A stretch of DNA of 64,000 nt, from assembly GCA_002270565.1 (NCBI GenBank), contig NQMI01000034.1, positions 79,853 to 143,852 of the forward strand, in the 5' to 3' direction. This DNA is from Stenocarpella maydis. Its lineage: Eukaryota; Ascomycota; Sordariomycetes; Diaporthales; Diaporthaceae. Numbering within the stretch: the stretch's first letter is position 1; each line of letters opens with the position of its first letter. The notes beneath the pieces are model-generated. The model was not told the origin of the DNA, searched no databases, and saw only the letters and a program-made list of their open reading frames with translations. A program made the translations under genes and the position numbers. Below, piece after piece: positions 1 to 9,271 of the stretch.

Positions 1-758
1 GGTGGGCCGGCCGTCTGGTGGTCCCGGCGCTGGCGGCGCGCCGCCGCCAGCGCCTCCGCCTCGGTGAGGTCGACGTCGCCCTCCGGAAAGAGAAAGTGAA
101 GCTCCCTCGGGCCGACGACCGCCCTGTACAGCTGCGTCGTCGTCGTCGTCGTCGTTGTCGTCGTCATCTGCGGGAAGGCGGCCTCGCCCTGTGCCGTGTC
201 TGACGTGGCCATCAGCCACTCGGCGGCGTCCCTCGTCCCCGTGACCCTGGCGAGGAGGCCCTCGCTGATGCCCGAGGTCAGCTGCTGCCACAGCTCGCGG
301 GCCTCGCCGTCGGCCCCCGCGGCGTGCCGGAAGGAGAGGAGCTGCGGGTACAGGCCGGCGACGTTGTCCCGGTGGTCGCGGAGCTCGAACCTGCTCGCGG
401 GCTCGGCGAGCACCTCGGTGTACTTGTCCCACTGCTTGACGCGCACGCGGGCCTGGCCCCTGGGCGCTGCCACGAACCAGTAGCCGCAGCGGGACAGGGC
501 GGTCGGCTCCGACACCCAGACGAAGTGCGGGCCCGGGGGGATGTCGCGGATGCCCTTGAACGCGGAGGCGCCGGTGTTGATGGCGCCCTGGTCGCAGCCC
601 ACGGTGGAGTTCTGGGGCAGGTCCAGGACGACAAACACGTCCCCTTGGAGGGCCGCTGCTGCATCCCCTCGGGTGGGCTCGTCCTCCAGGGGGGGCATCC
701 CGTCCAGGTCGGCCTGCGGCCGGGGGGCTTCTTGGTGGCGCGGCCGTGGTGAGTCCAT
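1..758 (-). CDS. AAR2: AAR2-family U5 snRNP assembly factor, 5' part only
   Basis: An open frame of 252 codons starts at the ATG at 758 and runs off the left edge of the window, so the C-terminal half is missing. AAR2 holds Prp8 in a U5 snRNP precursor during spliceosome biogenesis. The N-terminal domain is recognisable: a strand reading VFVVLDLPQNSTVGCD at about residues 40-55, then FKGIRDIPPGPHFVWVS, which is the family's F-x-G-[IV]-x-x-[IL]-P-P-G-x-H-F pattern, followed by GYWFVAAPRGQ. A run of ten threonines at about residues 198-207 comes from a (GTC)n tract on the plus strand and precedes the segment RAVVGPRELHFLFPEGDVD. The first 37 residues are Pro- and charge-rich and poorly conserved, so the exact start is less sure than the family. 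No intron is needed in the visible part. Confidence 0.8.
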   Translation of the reverse strand, partial: MDSPRPRHQEAPRPQADLDGMPPLEDEPTRGDAAAALQGDVFVVLDLPQNSTVGCDQGAINTGASAFKGIRDIPPGPHFVWVSEPTALSRCGYWFVAAPRGQARVRVKQWDKYTEVLAEPASRFELRDHRDNVAGLYPQLLSFRHAAGADGEARELWQQLTSGISEGLLARVTGTRDAAEWLMATSDTAQGEAAFPQMTTTTTTTTTTQLYRAVVGPRELHFLFPEGDVDLTEAEALAAARRQRRDHQTAGP

Positions 759-1953
759 GACCTGGTGGACTCCGAGAGAACCGAGGGGAAAGGTGCCGGT
801 GACGGGCACTGACTGGTGTGAGAGCAGGGAGGTCTTGCTCGAGGATTGACCCGAGTCGGTCCTTTCGATTGCCGCCTCGGGGATGGGGATCGGGCAAGGT
901 CCGTCGCCGTCGGTCGAGGCGGACTGCACATCTTCCTGATTCGGAGGGCCCATGCTTTTTGACTCGACGGCCAGGCCAGTCGCGGCTGTGCTGGTTAACT
1001 CGGAGCGGGACAACAGCCTGAAGCACGTTGAATCAACATGGGCTCGTGAGTCCCCTCAAGGCCTTCTTGTTTTCGTGGATAAAGAAATAAAAAAAATAAA
1101 ATAAAAAATATTGTTATTATTTTGCAAAACGAGAGATGCTACGGCAGGTAAGCGAGAGAGGGTGGGAAGGCGATTGTGGTTCCAAGGAGGCAGGCACGCT
1201 GCCGTTTTGTTTTGTTGTAGTCAAGCGAGATACACATGATCATCTGAAGAGGTGACAGTCCTGTGGCGGGATGCACCAGTGGATTCGAATCTCTCGAGGT
1301 GCGAGTTAAAGCGCAAGAGGCGGGCGGGCGAAGGAGGTCGAAGTTGTCGGAAAAAAACCGGTTGGAAGGTGACCGACGTCACCGTCTCAGGACGCCCCAG
1401 GAGCCACGGCCGGGAGCCACGGCCGTGTCACCCTCCCAGGTTCTGCATCTGAAACGAGAGGGCCTGTCAGGTAGACGAGCCGCTCAACCATGCCCGCCAC
1501 CCGAGCTGTTGCTGCTGGCTGGGACCTCTGGCAACAAAGGCCTAGGCCCAGGGCTCGAGGAGCACTGTAGCCCGAGAACCGTCAGTCCTGGGTTCTAGAA
1601 CAAGGGCCAGGTGGGATTAATTAAGCTTCTCTCCGTGGTGAAGGAAACGTGCAGTGGTTGCATCGCACCAGCGACCGACGGTGAGCCTCTTGTCTTTGGT
1701 GCTGCACGAAACTGATGCCCTGTGAGGTGTACGGATAGTCTGACGGGAATATATGTCCTGCTGCGTCGGCCGACCGGTCCGGGCTGCGAACCCGACCCGA
1801 CTCGGCACCGAGCCATCAAACTGCCATGCTTCTTTCGGCCGACAGCCCTGTCGTGGTCCCTGGTCGTCGATCATGGGCCGGCGGCCACGGGGGGTGACCT
1901 GTCGTTTTTTTTCTTTTTCTCTTTTCCTTTTCCTTTTCCTTTTNTTTTTTTTT

Positions 1954-2024
<71 letters not shown>

Positions 2025-3949
2025 TTTTTTTTTGTTTTTTTTTGGTTTTTTTTTTTCCCCCTTCTCTTTTCTTAACCTGAACTACATGTCATGTCTCAAC
2101 CGTCAAGCTCAATACGGACCGCCCTCAAGGAGACGCGATAGATATCCCGACAGCCTGGCACATGACGGGCTGGTGTATATGATACCAAGTAGGGCTTATA
2201 TGAGACCAGATAGCACACCACACACCTACAACACAGCTCATATGCATTTAGCTAGCCAGGAGATACGCATCGAAAGCAGGCATGGAATTATGTGTGCAAA
2301 TTGGCCACTCGTACCGACAGTGCTGTTTCCCCCCGCCCAAGACTCCTTCGCAGCAGGCTAATAAGGCCGTCCCGGAGGAGGCAATGCAGCGTGAGAAGGT
2401 CCCATTGCACTGTTGGAGCCATTGGCACTGGAGCATTATTCTACATGTCCATACTGGCGGCCAGGCTGAGGCCAGTCGGGCGGACAAGGATTCAGATTCA
2501 GGAATGTCCCAGGCCGGGGGCCACAGAGGCCGGAGCCGACAGTCTTGGCGACACTGTCGAGGCCGAGAATGGAGGTCTTTGGGCCGACCAACATCCCGGC
2601 TCCTCCGCCCTGTGCCGTGCCTGGTGCTCACGCCCTCGTACGATGGCTAATAATGCGGTGCCAGGCATCTTCCCCACCAGCAACGGCGCAAGAGGCTCTA
2701 CTAAGCCCAAGTCTCGGATGAGTCTTGTCTGCTTTCCCACCAGCCGGGTAGTGAATGAGATGCGGTAACTGATGGGGGATCGTGTGTGCGTCGGCAGTTC
2801 GCCTGTGGTCCGAGGTCTAGGTACAACCAGAAGGGCAACAAGGCGACCACTGCTAACAAGTCTAAACGATCCATGGAAGCCGATGGCCCCTGGCATACAA
2901 GCCCTCGCTTATGCAGGTACCTGGTGGTGGGGGAGGGGGGGTACTCAAAGGCCCGTCTCAGAGTTGTGAGCCATGGGTAATAATGAGAATACTATGTAAT
3001 GGACGACAACGGGTCGACAGGCGGAAACCATCAGCCTCAGCCGCTAGCCTTAGCCCCGGCCCCAGCCCCAGATGTTGATTAGCAGACCACGCTCAAAATC
3101 TGTCAGCCATGCACGTGCACGGCGCAGCCCTGTGGGCGTAGGCCGGAACCGGGTTGGTATGCAGGAGTGGCAGAAATCCTGACCAGTTGTACGACTGCTG
3201 CGCATGCTGTGTGACCACTGATCAGCCATTGGACTGCGCAAGTGTCCAGTGTCTGGTGGCAGTGCTGATGAGCCCAGCCGGATGGGATGGTGGCATGCTC
3301 CTGGATGGATGCGGGTCACGGCCCCATCCCATGCTAAACAAAACGTCCGGCATGTTGGGCCCAGCACCTCTCAAGTCTGCCCATTACCTAGGTATGGTCT
3401 CTGCCTGGCCGGTGGCTGCACTTAATCAACAGGCAAGGGGATTAGTAGGCCTGGTGAGCACTTGAAATGCTCCGCCTGGGGGGGGGGGGAACCGCAAGGC
3501 ACACACCCGCACGCAATGGTGCTGGCTGGCCGTTCCTTGTCGCGGTCAGTGAGGACGTGATAAAGAAGGCGCCGTCGTTGTTGAGATGGCACCGGGAGGC
3601 AGTCACCATGGACCGGCCTCTTAGTCGTCGAGGCTATTCCCCAACCGACGGGCCCATCCCAAGTCCAAAATCAAACAGGTCCAAGTCCAAGACCCAAGTG
3701 CAAGTCACAAGGAACCTCGTTCTAATCTGGGAGTCACCTCGCCACCGTCTGCGCCGTCTGCATCCCTTATTTCCAGCAAACCTCTCTCGGAAGAACCTTC
3801 AGGCCCTTTCTCCCTCTCTCTTCCCCCGTCTTGTTTGTTTGCAAATGTCCGACCTGCTCATCCACCCACCTACCGACAGTTCTCGCCACAGCCGCCTAGG
3901 CCGCCCTTTGTCAGTCTCCCGCAGCAGATTCAGCCCTGTCGCAGCAAGC
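759..3949. other. Intergenic, no gene seen
   Basis: This 3.2 kb stretch lies between the divergently oriented AAR2 and vWA genes. Several short open frames on both strands overlap each other, have no family resemblance and no coherent codon pattern. It contains an A/T-rich patch at about 1080-1125, a very long T tract with one N, and CT-rich runs just before the vWA gene, the last of which fits a fungal promoter or 5' leader. I found no tRNA-like structure. Confidence 0.55.
1904..2074. repeat. Long poly-T / pyrimidine tract with an N
   Basis: CTTTT and CCTTTT units lead into more than 100 nearly uninterrupted T residues with a few scattered G, closed by a C-rich pyrimidine run. One undetermined base lies at 1944. 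The pure-F translations of this tract are artefacts. On the minus strand it would be a poly-A run, so a retroposed tail is possible, but no retroelement body adjoins it. The length may not be reliable because homopolymers are error-prone. Confidence 0.9.
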
Positions 3950-5122
3950 ATGGACGGCAGGAACAGCCTCCTCGGCTCCATCAAGGGCACCATCAAGGGC
4001 AAGCTCTCCAGGTCCCCCAGCAGCCCATCTCAGGCGTCTGCTAGACAGCCTCGCCACCAGCCTCGCCACCAGCCCCAGCCCCAGCCCCAGCCAGCGCCCG
4101 TGCGGCTCTCAGCAGGTGCTACTTCTGGCCAGGGTATCAGCGCCAACCCCTTCTCAAGCCCCTTCTCCAGTCCTGCCTCTTCCACACAGCCTCTGGTCAA
4201 TGAGCCTCCTCCGGCATATACTAGTGGGCCCACCGGCGGGGCCACCGCCTACCCGTCCGCCCCATCTCCGGCCTATGCCGCGCGGGACCCGAGCCCCACC
4301 CCATCCAGGCTCTCCGCAATCACCGTCACCACCCCGGAGGACCAATATGCCTTCCTGAGCTCATTCGACACCATCTTTCTCATCGACGACAGCGGCAGCA
4401 TGGTGGGCCGCTCGTGGCGCGAGGTCCAGTCAGCCCTCTCGTCCATCACCCCCATCTGCACCGCCCATGACGCCGACGGCATCGACATCTACTTCCTGAA
4501 CCATCGCTCGCCCTACCCCGCGAGCCAGTCCCAGGGCAAGGCCTCGGGCGGATACCCCAACGTCAGGGACGTCTCCGCCGTGGACCGCATCTTCACCTCG
4601 GTCCGTCCCGGCGGCATGACCCCGACCGGCACCCGCCTCAACCACATCCTCAAGGCCTATCTCCGTCACTACGAGGCCGCCGTGGAGCGGGCCGGCGGCG
4701 ACCCTGATGACACAGACGTCAAGCCCATCAACGTCATCATGATCACCGACGGAGTGCCCTCCGACGACCCCGAGTCCGTCCTGCTGTCTGTCGCCCAGAA
4801 GCTAGACCGCCTGGAGGCCCCGCCGCACCAGGTCGGCGTGCAGTTCTTCCAGGTTGGCAACGAGCCCGGCGCGGCTGACGCCCTCCGGGCCTTGGACGAT
4901 GATCTCGCCGAGTTGGGTGGTGGTGTGCGGGACATGGTAGACACCGTGACCTTCAACTCGCGAGGCGGGGCCGGCACATCCGCTTCAGTGCCCACCCTGA
5001 GCGGAGACGGAATCCTGAAGGTTGTCCTCGGCGCTGTTGTGAAGAGGCTCGATCGTGCAAGGATCACGGACGCCGAGCGGAGGAGCCAGAGGAGCGGGAG
5101 GAGCGGCCATCTGCATCCTTAG
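3950..5122 (+). CDS. von Willebrand factor A domain protein, fungal type
   Basis: The product is 390 residues and intronless. The start chosen gives MDGRNSLLGSIKGTIKGKL, the short basic N-terminus usual for this fungal family; the frame stays open upstream to 3467, and an earlier ATG at 3845 is possible but gives an unconserved leader. Residues 20-130 are a Pro/Gln/Ser-rich linker with QPQPQPQP repeats. The vWA domain follows: the MIDAS motif D146-D-S148-G-S150 in a hydrophobic strand, TPTGTRL as the threonine loop, and MITDGVPSDD as the fourth strand with its aspartate. The closing segment GILKVVLGAVVKRLDRA matches the usual family end. Such proteins probably bind a metal-dependent partner; no enzymatic role is known to me. 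The frame continues open beyond the TAG at 5120-5122 (see the next entry). Confidence 0.85.
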   Translation: MDGRNSLLGSIKGTIKGKLSRSPSSPSQASARQPRHQPRHQPQPQPQPAPVRLSAGATSGQGISANPFSSPFSSPASSTQPLVNEPPPAYTSGPTGGATAYPSAPSPAYAARDPSPTPSRLSAITVTTPEDQYAFLSSFDTIFLIDDSGSMVGRSWREVQSALSSITPICTAHDADGIDIYFLNHRSPYPASQSQGKASGGYPNVRDVSAVDRIFTSVRPGGMTPTGTRLNHILKAYLRHYEAAVERAGGDPDDTDVKPINVIMITDGVPSDDPESVLLSVAQKLDRLEAPPHQVGVQFFQVGNEPGAADALRALDDDLAELGGGVRDMVDTVTFNSRGGAGTSASVPTLSGDGILKVVLGAVVKRLDRARITDAERRSQRSGRSGHLHP

Positions 5123-5521
5123 CACGGGAGTGGGCAGCATCTGCGGCCTCCTTCGCAGCAGTTCGGAGACCACAAAGGAGCCTCCCGTGGCGGCGAGCCA
5201 CTGAATCAGCGGTCTCTTGGGTCTGGTGCATCTCAAGCCCATGGGCGGCAGCAGCAGCAGCAACCCCAACCGCCCTCTGTTCCGCTCCAATATGGGAGCA
5301 ATGCCCCGGCTCCTCCTCCACCTCACACACGCCCGAGCGTGGGCTCCTCGCAGTGGTGGGAGCCGCCGCCGCAGCAATATACACAGCCTGGTGGCTTTAA
5401 TAGGAGCCCGTCTTCCTCGCAGCTATAGCAGCAACAGCAGGAAAAGGCTCTCCATCAAAATCTACAAGATCGGGAGCGGGAGCAGCGGACGCAGGGCTTT
5501 TCCTCCCCCGCGCGATGCTAA
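5123..5521 (+). other. In-frame Gln/Pro-rich continuation after the vWA stop
   Basis: Read in the vWA frame, the 101 codons after the TAG at 5120-5122 are open and low in complexity, rich in Gln, Pro, Ser and Gly (for example HGRQQQQQPQPPSVP and WEPPPQQYTQPGG). A second in-frame TAG at 5426-5428 is followed by another Gln-rich stretch starting QQQQEKALHQ, and a TAA closes the frame at 5519-5521. Both internal stops are one transition from CAG, the commonest codon of the tract. It could be a lost C-terminal tail, a read-through extension, or a compositional accident in a 3' UTR. Confidence 0.4.
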
Positions 5522-7112
5522 TCTGCATTGGTACCCATAGGGTTTCTACGCCCTCTTACTGAACTATGGAGCGGTGGTATGCAAAGGAAGGTGGAAGCGG
5601 ACCATCACATCTGAGGACCAGGTGGGTTCTCCTGGCGTTGGTGGCTTTGCGGCGTAGAAATATCGCCTTTCCTAGAAATTCGAGCTTAATCTTGATACCC
5701 TCTGAATACAAAGTTCTCCTCTCAACTCTGAATCCTGTATCTCATTTCCCCAACGCGGCTCTTTTTCGTGCAATGTGACAAGCGCAGCCTTGGTGAAGGG
5801 TATCCTGACAGCAGCCGGCAAAGAGGCAAAAAGGCTACCTGCGTATTGCCTACTACGACTTTGATGCCATGAAATGACATGTGCTTCTAAGCGGTCCTGA
5901 TTAGCAGTGCGAGGGCCTCGATTTTGAAGGTGGATCGGCCCACTACCAAGCAATACTACATACCCATGTCAAGGCACATCGCCTGAGGGAAGTGCTTGGC
6001 AAGCACCGACGGAGCATCTCACGCGGTTCGAGGAATTACTCTGCAGGGGATAGTCCCATCAGAGGCATTCCACGGCAGGATTCCTCATTGGATTGGCAAG
6101 ATTGAACATGCCAGCAATGGAAGCCTGGCAACTGCGTGCCTACATCATTTCACGGGGGATGACATGACACGGTGCAAGGGGAGCCATCAGTTTGGTGTCC
6201 AGAAGGGCAATTTTCCTTGTCTACCTACAAAACCCGAGACTTTCATGATCGTCAGATCCCGCCGATGGGCCCTGGTGCAATAGAGCTCTCCAGATCTGAG
6301 CACCCTCCAAGGATCCCACAGTCGGTGTCGATGCCACAACCCTCTTCTAAGAGTAGGGAGCATCTGGGCGATCATGTGTCCGAAGTTCCGCCGTTGTTTG
6401 TAGAAAGGAAGGGGTGTCCACAAACTCCTCATCATGTCGTTAGGCCTCCACGCAGTTCTCCTGCTGAAGGCCTGTGCCAGTCATCCCTCGTATGCCTCGT
6501 GAGAGAAAAGGGAAAGCAGCCGCAATGTGCAATTCAAGAAAAAGGATGGTGTGTCGGCAGCCATGTCTGCCGGAAGACCTGCCTCAGACAGCAACACACA
6601 GCACCGCGTTGATGATTAACGAATTATGCCGCCTATCAACAGTCCATGCGGCCGCGATGCCGGAGAAATGCAAGGGAAACAAAAACCGGAAAGACAAGAG
6701 TTTCGTTATCATAAGGAGAGATATGGGTCGCAATTGGTGTCGAGCCTGTGTGAGAAGCCACGACCAAACGACTGCTACCAGGTCGCCTGTGTGGCACGTC
6801 ACGAGAGGATGTTCATGAAAGGTAGCCATCAACATGCTGGCCTGCGCCAAGCCATCATTGGGCGGCGTTGTAAGGGGTCCAGAGTGTGGAATGCAAGCCG
6901 AAAGCAGAAATGAAGATTCGAGTAACCAGAAACACCGTCCGTTAACAAGGAAAGGAAACCGGGAGGAGGGAAAGGTAATATCGGAGACGAGCGAGAAAGA
7001 AGTCAAGGGCGAAATCGTGCCGAGACTGCTATGGGCAGGTGCGTTACAACTTCTGCCAGGAACTCAAGACGCCCATTGTGCCACACCTCTGCGGCCGGAG
7101 AACGGGCACCGT
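5522..7112. other. Intergenic, no gene seen
   Basis: This 1.6 kb stretch lies between the vWA gene and the convergent 696-residue gene. It presumably holds both 3' UTRs. Open frames of up to 146 codons overlap on opposite strands and show no signal peptide, membrane segment or motif that I recognise. Confidence 0.5.
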
Positions 7113-9271
7113 TCACTGCATGACCATGACGTTCGCCTTGAACAGGCTGCGTGTGAGGATGCTGGGGCCGTTCTCGTCCTTGTACGTCACTCCAGGCGTG
7201 ACCACGAGGGCGACCCGCATGTGCTTGTTGTGCTGGAGCGCATGATCATGGGCATGCTCGTTGATCGCAATGTGGGACTCGCGGGTGAACTTGACGCCGC
7301 AGTCGTTCCAGATGAAGGAGAAAGATAGGCGGCTCTGCATCATCCTGGCGCTGACGTCCATCGCGATGTTGGCGATGCTGTGCAACCCCACGATGGCGGC
7401 TTGCTGCTGAGCGTTGACCAGGTAGAAAGACCCTGCAATCTCCCTGAGGGCCTTGGCGTGGACCTTCATTCTGGCATCACGGCGTTGCTCGTATCCGGAG
7501 CTGTTGACGATTTGGTCGACGATGCTCCGGAGATGTCCAAGAGCGGTGCGGCGCTGGTCAATGGTGCCGCTCTTCTCCAGTGCAGAGAAGAATGACGTTT
7601 GCAGAAATGCGTCCAGCTTGTCATCCCACCCCAGCCAGAACTTGGGTCGAAGCACCTCCTGCTCAAGATACTGGAGGATCAGGCGAGTGATCATTTTCGT
7701 GCGGTGGCCCGGGTCCGTCAGGAGGAATTGAGCATGTCCAGGAGCACTCTGGTGGTTCTTATAGCAGTCTGACACAGTGATGATGTACTGCCATAGATCT
7801 CGGTTTCTCTGGCTGACGCGACGGACGGCACCAACTTCGACAGGCTCGTCGAACCCCTCTGCCCAGCCCTTGGCTGCATTGAACAGCTTCTCAAATGTCT
7901 CTCTCCACGTCGTCACCTTGGGGTCGTCGTCTTGTCGCGTAACATGAGCGGTGACATGCTGGCTGCGGATGGAGTAGCCAGGAGGACCAGGTCTAGGATG
8001 GGTGAGAGACGCAGAAGGTGGCACGCTCGGTATGCCATAGGTGTGCTGGGACACAGGTGGTCCTTGAGGGGGACCACCAATCTGTTGGCCGTATGGCGGA
8101 GCAGGAGGGTAGGGACCGTAGTAGCCTGGCGCGCCAACCATTGGCTTGCTGGGCCCAACAAGGCCGGGACCGGGAAGTTGGTGGCCGAACTGGCCGAGCG
8201 AGGAAGCCGTAGCAGGCCCACCTGGAAAGTAATTGTCCCTTTCCATCTGGGCGGCTCCTGTGTACGGAGGGAAGCCACGAGAACTGTCGATGTTGCTTCG
8301 GAGGTTGCTGAGGAGAAGCTCCTGATCCTGCTGGGTGATGGCTATCCCCATCTTCGGCTGAGGAACGGGCGGGCTTCTGCGACCCCGGTATGTGAGCTCA
8401 GAAGTTGCCGAGTGCGGGAACTCTGCCGGGGGAGAGCCGGCATCCTCCCTCGTGTCGATGGCGAGCCTGTTGAGCTTGCTTCCTGCGCTCAGCTTCCGCT
8501 TCAGGGTCTGAGGTGATGGGTTAGCTGGATCCTGGTAATTGTTTGTCTGGGCATCGCGGGGGAGGGTGGGACAGGGTACCTCAATCTGCGCTTGCTGCTC
8601 GTTGATGCGGCGCTTCTGATTGTTGACCTTGTCACCCAGCTTCTGGGCTTTGGCCTCCAGCTCACCCTTGGAGTTCTTGTCAATGCTCTGAAGACGAAAC
8701 TTCAAGTCGTCGATCGTCACGTTGGCCTTGGCAAGCTGCTTATGAAGACCACCCTGATAGGCTTCATGTGAGGCTTTCTCGGCCATCATCGATCGGTGAT
8801 GGTTCCGATCGTCTTCGTTGATATACCTCTCCAGCGCATTGCAGACCGAACTGATCGTAACGAACTGGTGTCCCACCCTTGCCAGGTCGTTGCCAATAAG
8901 ATCCGCAGTCTTTCCCGGTACGCCAGGCTGTTTGTGAATCGCCTGGTTCAACGCTTGCAGATTCTCCTGCGCCGCGATGCACTCGTTGCGCAGCTCCTGT
9001 GTGCCAAAGTCAGGATGCCATCTGCGTAGTGATCTCGCCTACTACGAGCCATGGAGGTACTTACGTTGACGAGGCTAAAAGCACGAGGCCCCTGGCTGGG
9101 CGCCCCACGACCGGCAGGGACCAACGCAAGCCCCATAGGATGACGGGGATGGTATGAGTGGTCGGTGGGAGGAGTTTGCCGCGGATGGTTAGCTGATCCC
9201 ACGGAGTTGAGCGTCGACTCCTTGGGCGAGCAGCGCGAGGCTCTATCGTCGATGGATGACTTGGAGCTCAT
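7113..9271 (-). CDS. Unrecognised fungal protein with coiled coil and Pro-rich middle
   Basis: The model has two exons, 9271-9065 and 8996-7113, joined by a 68-nt phase-0 intron with a GTAAGT donor and CACAG acceptor, giving 696 residues. I do not recognise the family. Residues 1-70 are Ser/Pro-rich and probably disordered. Residues of about 120-210 are highly charged with heptad-like spacing and should form a coiled coil. The middle (about 220-420) is Pro/Gly/Tyr/Gln-rich, with runs such as GPYPPAPPYGQQIGG. The last 250 residues are a compact mixed helical domain including FWLGWDDKLDAFLQ and HIAINEHAHDHALQHNKHM, with several histidines. No signal peptide or membrane segment is visible. This architecture suggests a nuclear or scaffold protein, but that is inference only. 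Confidence 0.75.

Noticed and set aside
278..931. 217-codon minus-strand frame over AAR2
   Set aside because: It is a shadow in another frame; the overlapping frame from 758 has the conserved AAR2 motifs.
1255..1310. GGATTCGAATC, resembling a tRNA B box
   Set aside because: No matching acceptor stem, anticodon arm or A box could be folded around it. The same holds for GGTTCAAGTC near 33980.
1722..2361. Poly-Phe proteins through the T tract
   Set aside because: Pure homopolymer translation with an undetermined base inside.
2292..2896. Overlapping 158- and 132-codon frames on opposite strands
   Set aside because: No motif, no conserved composition and each excludes the other.
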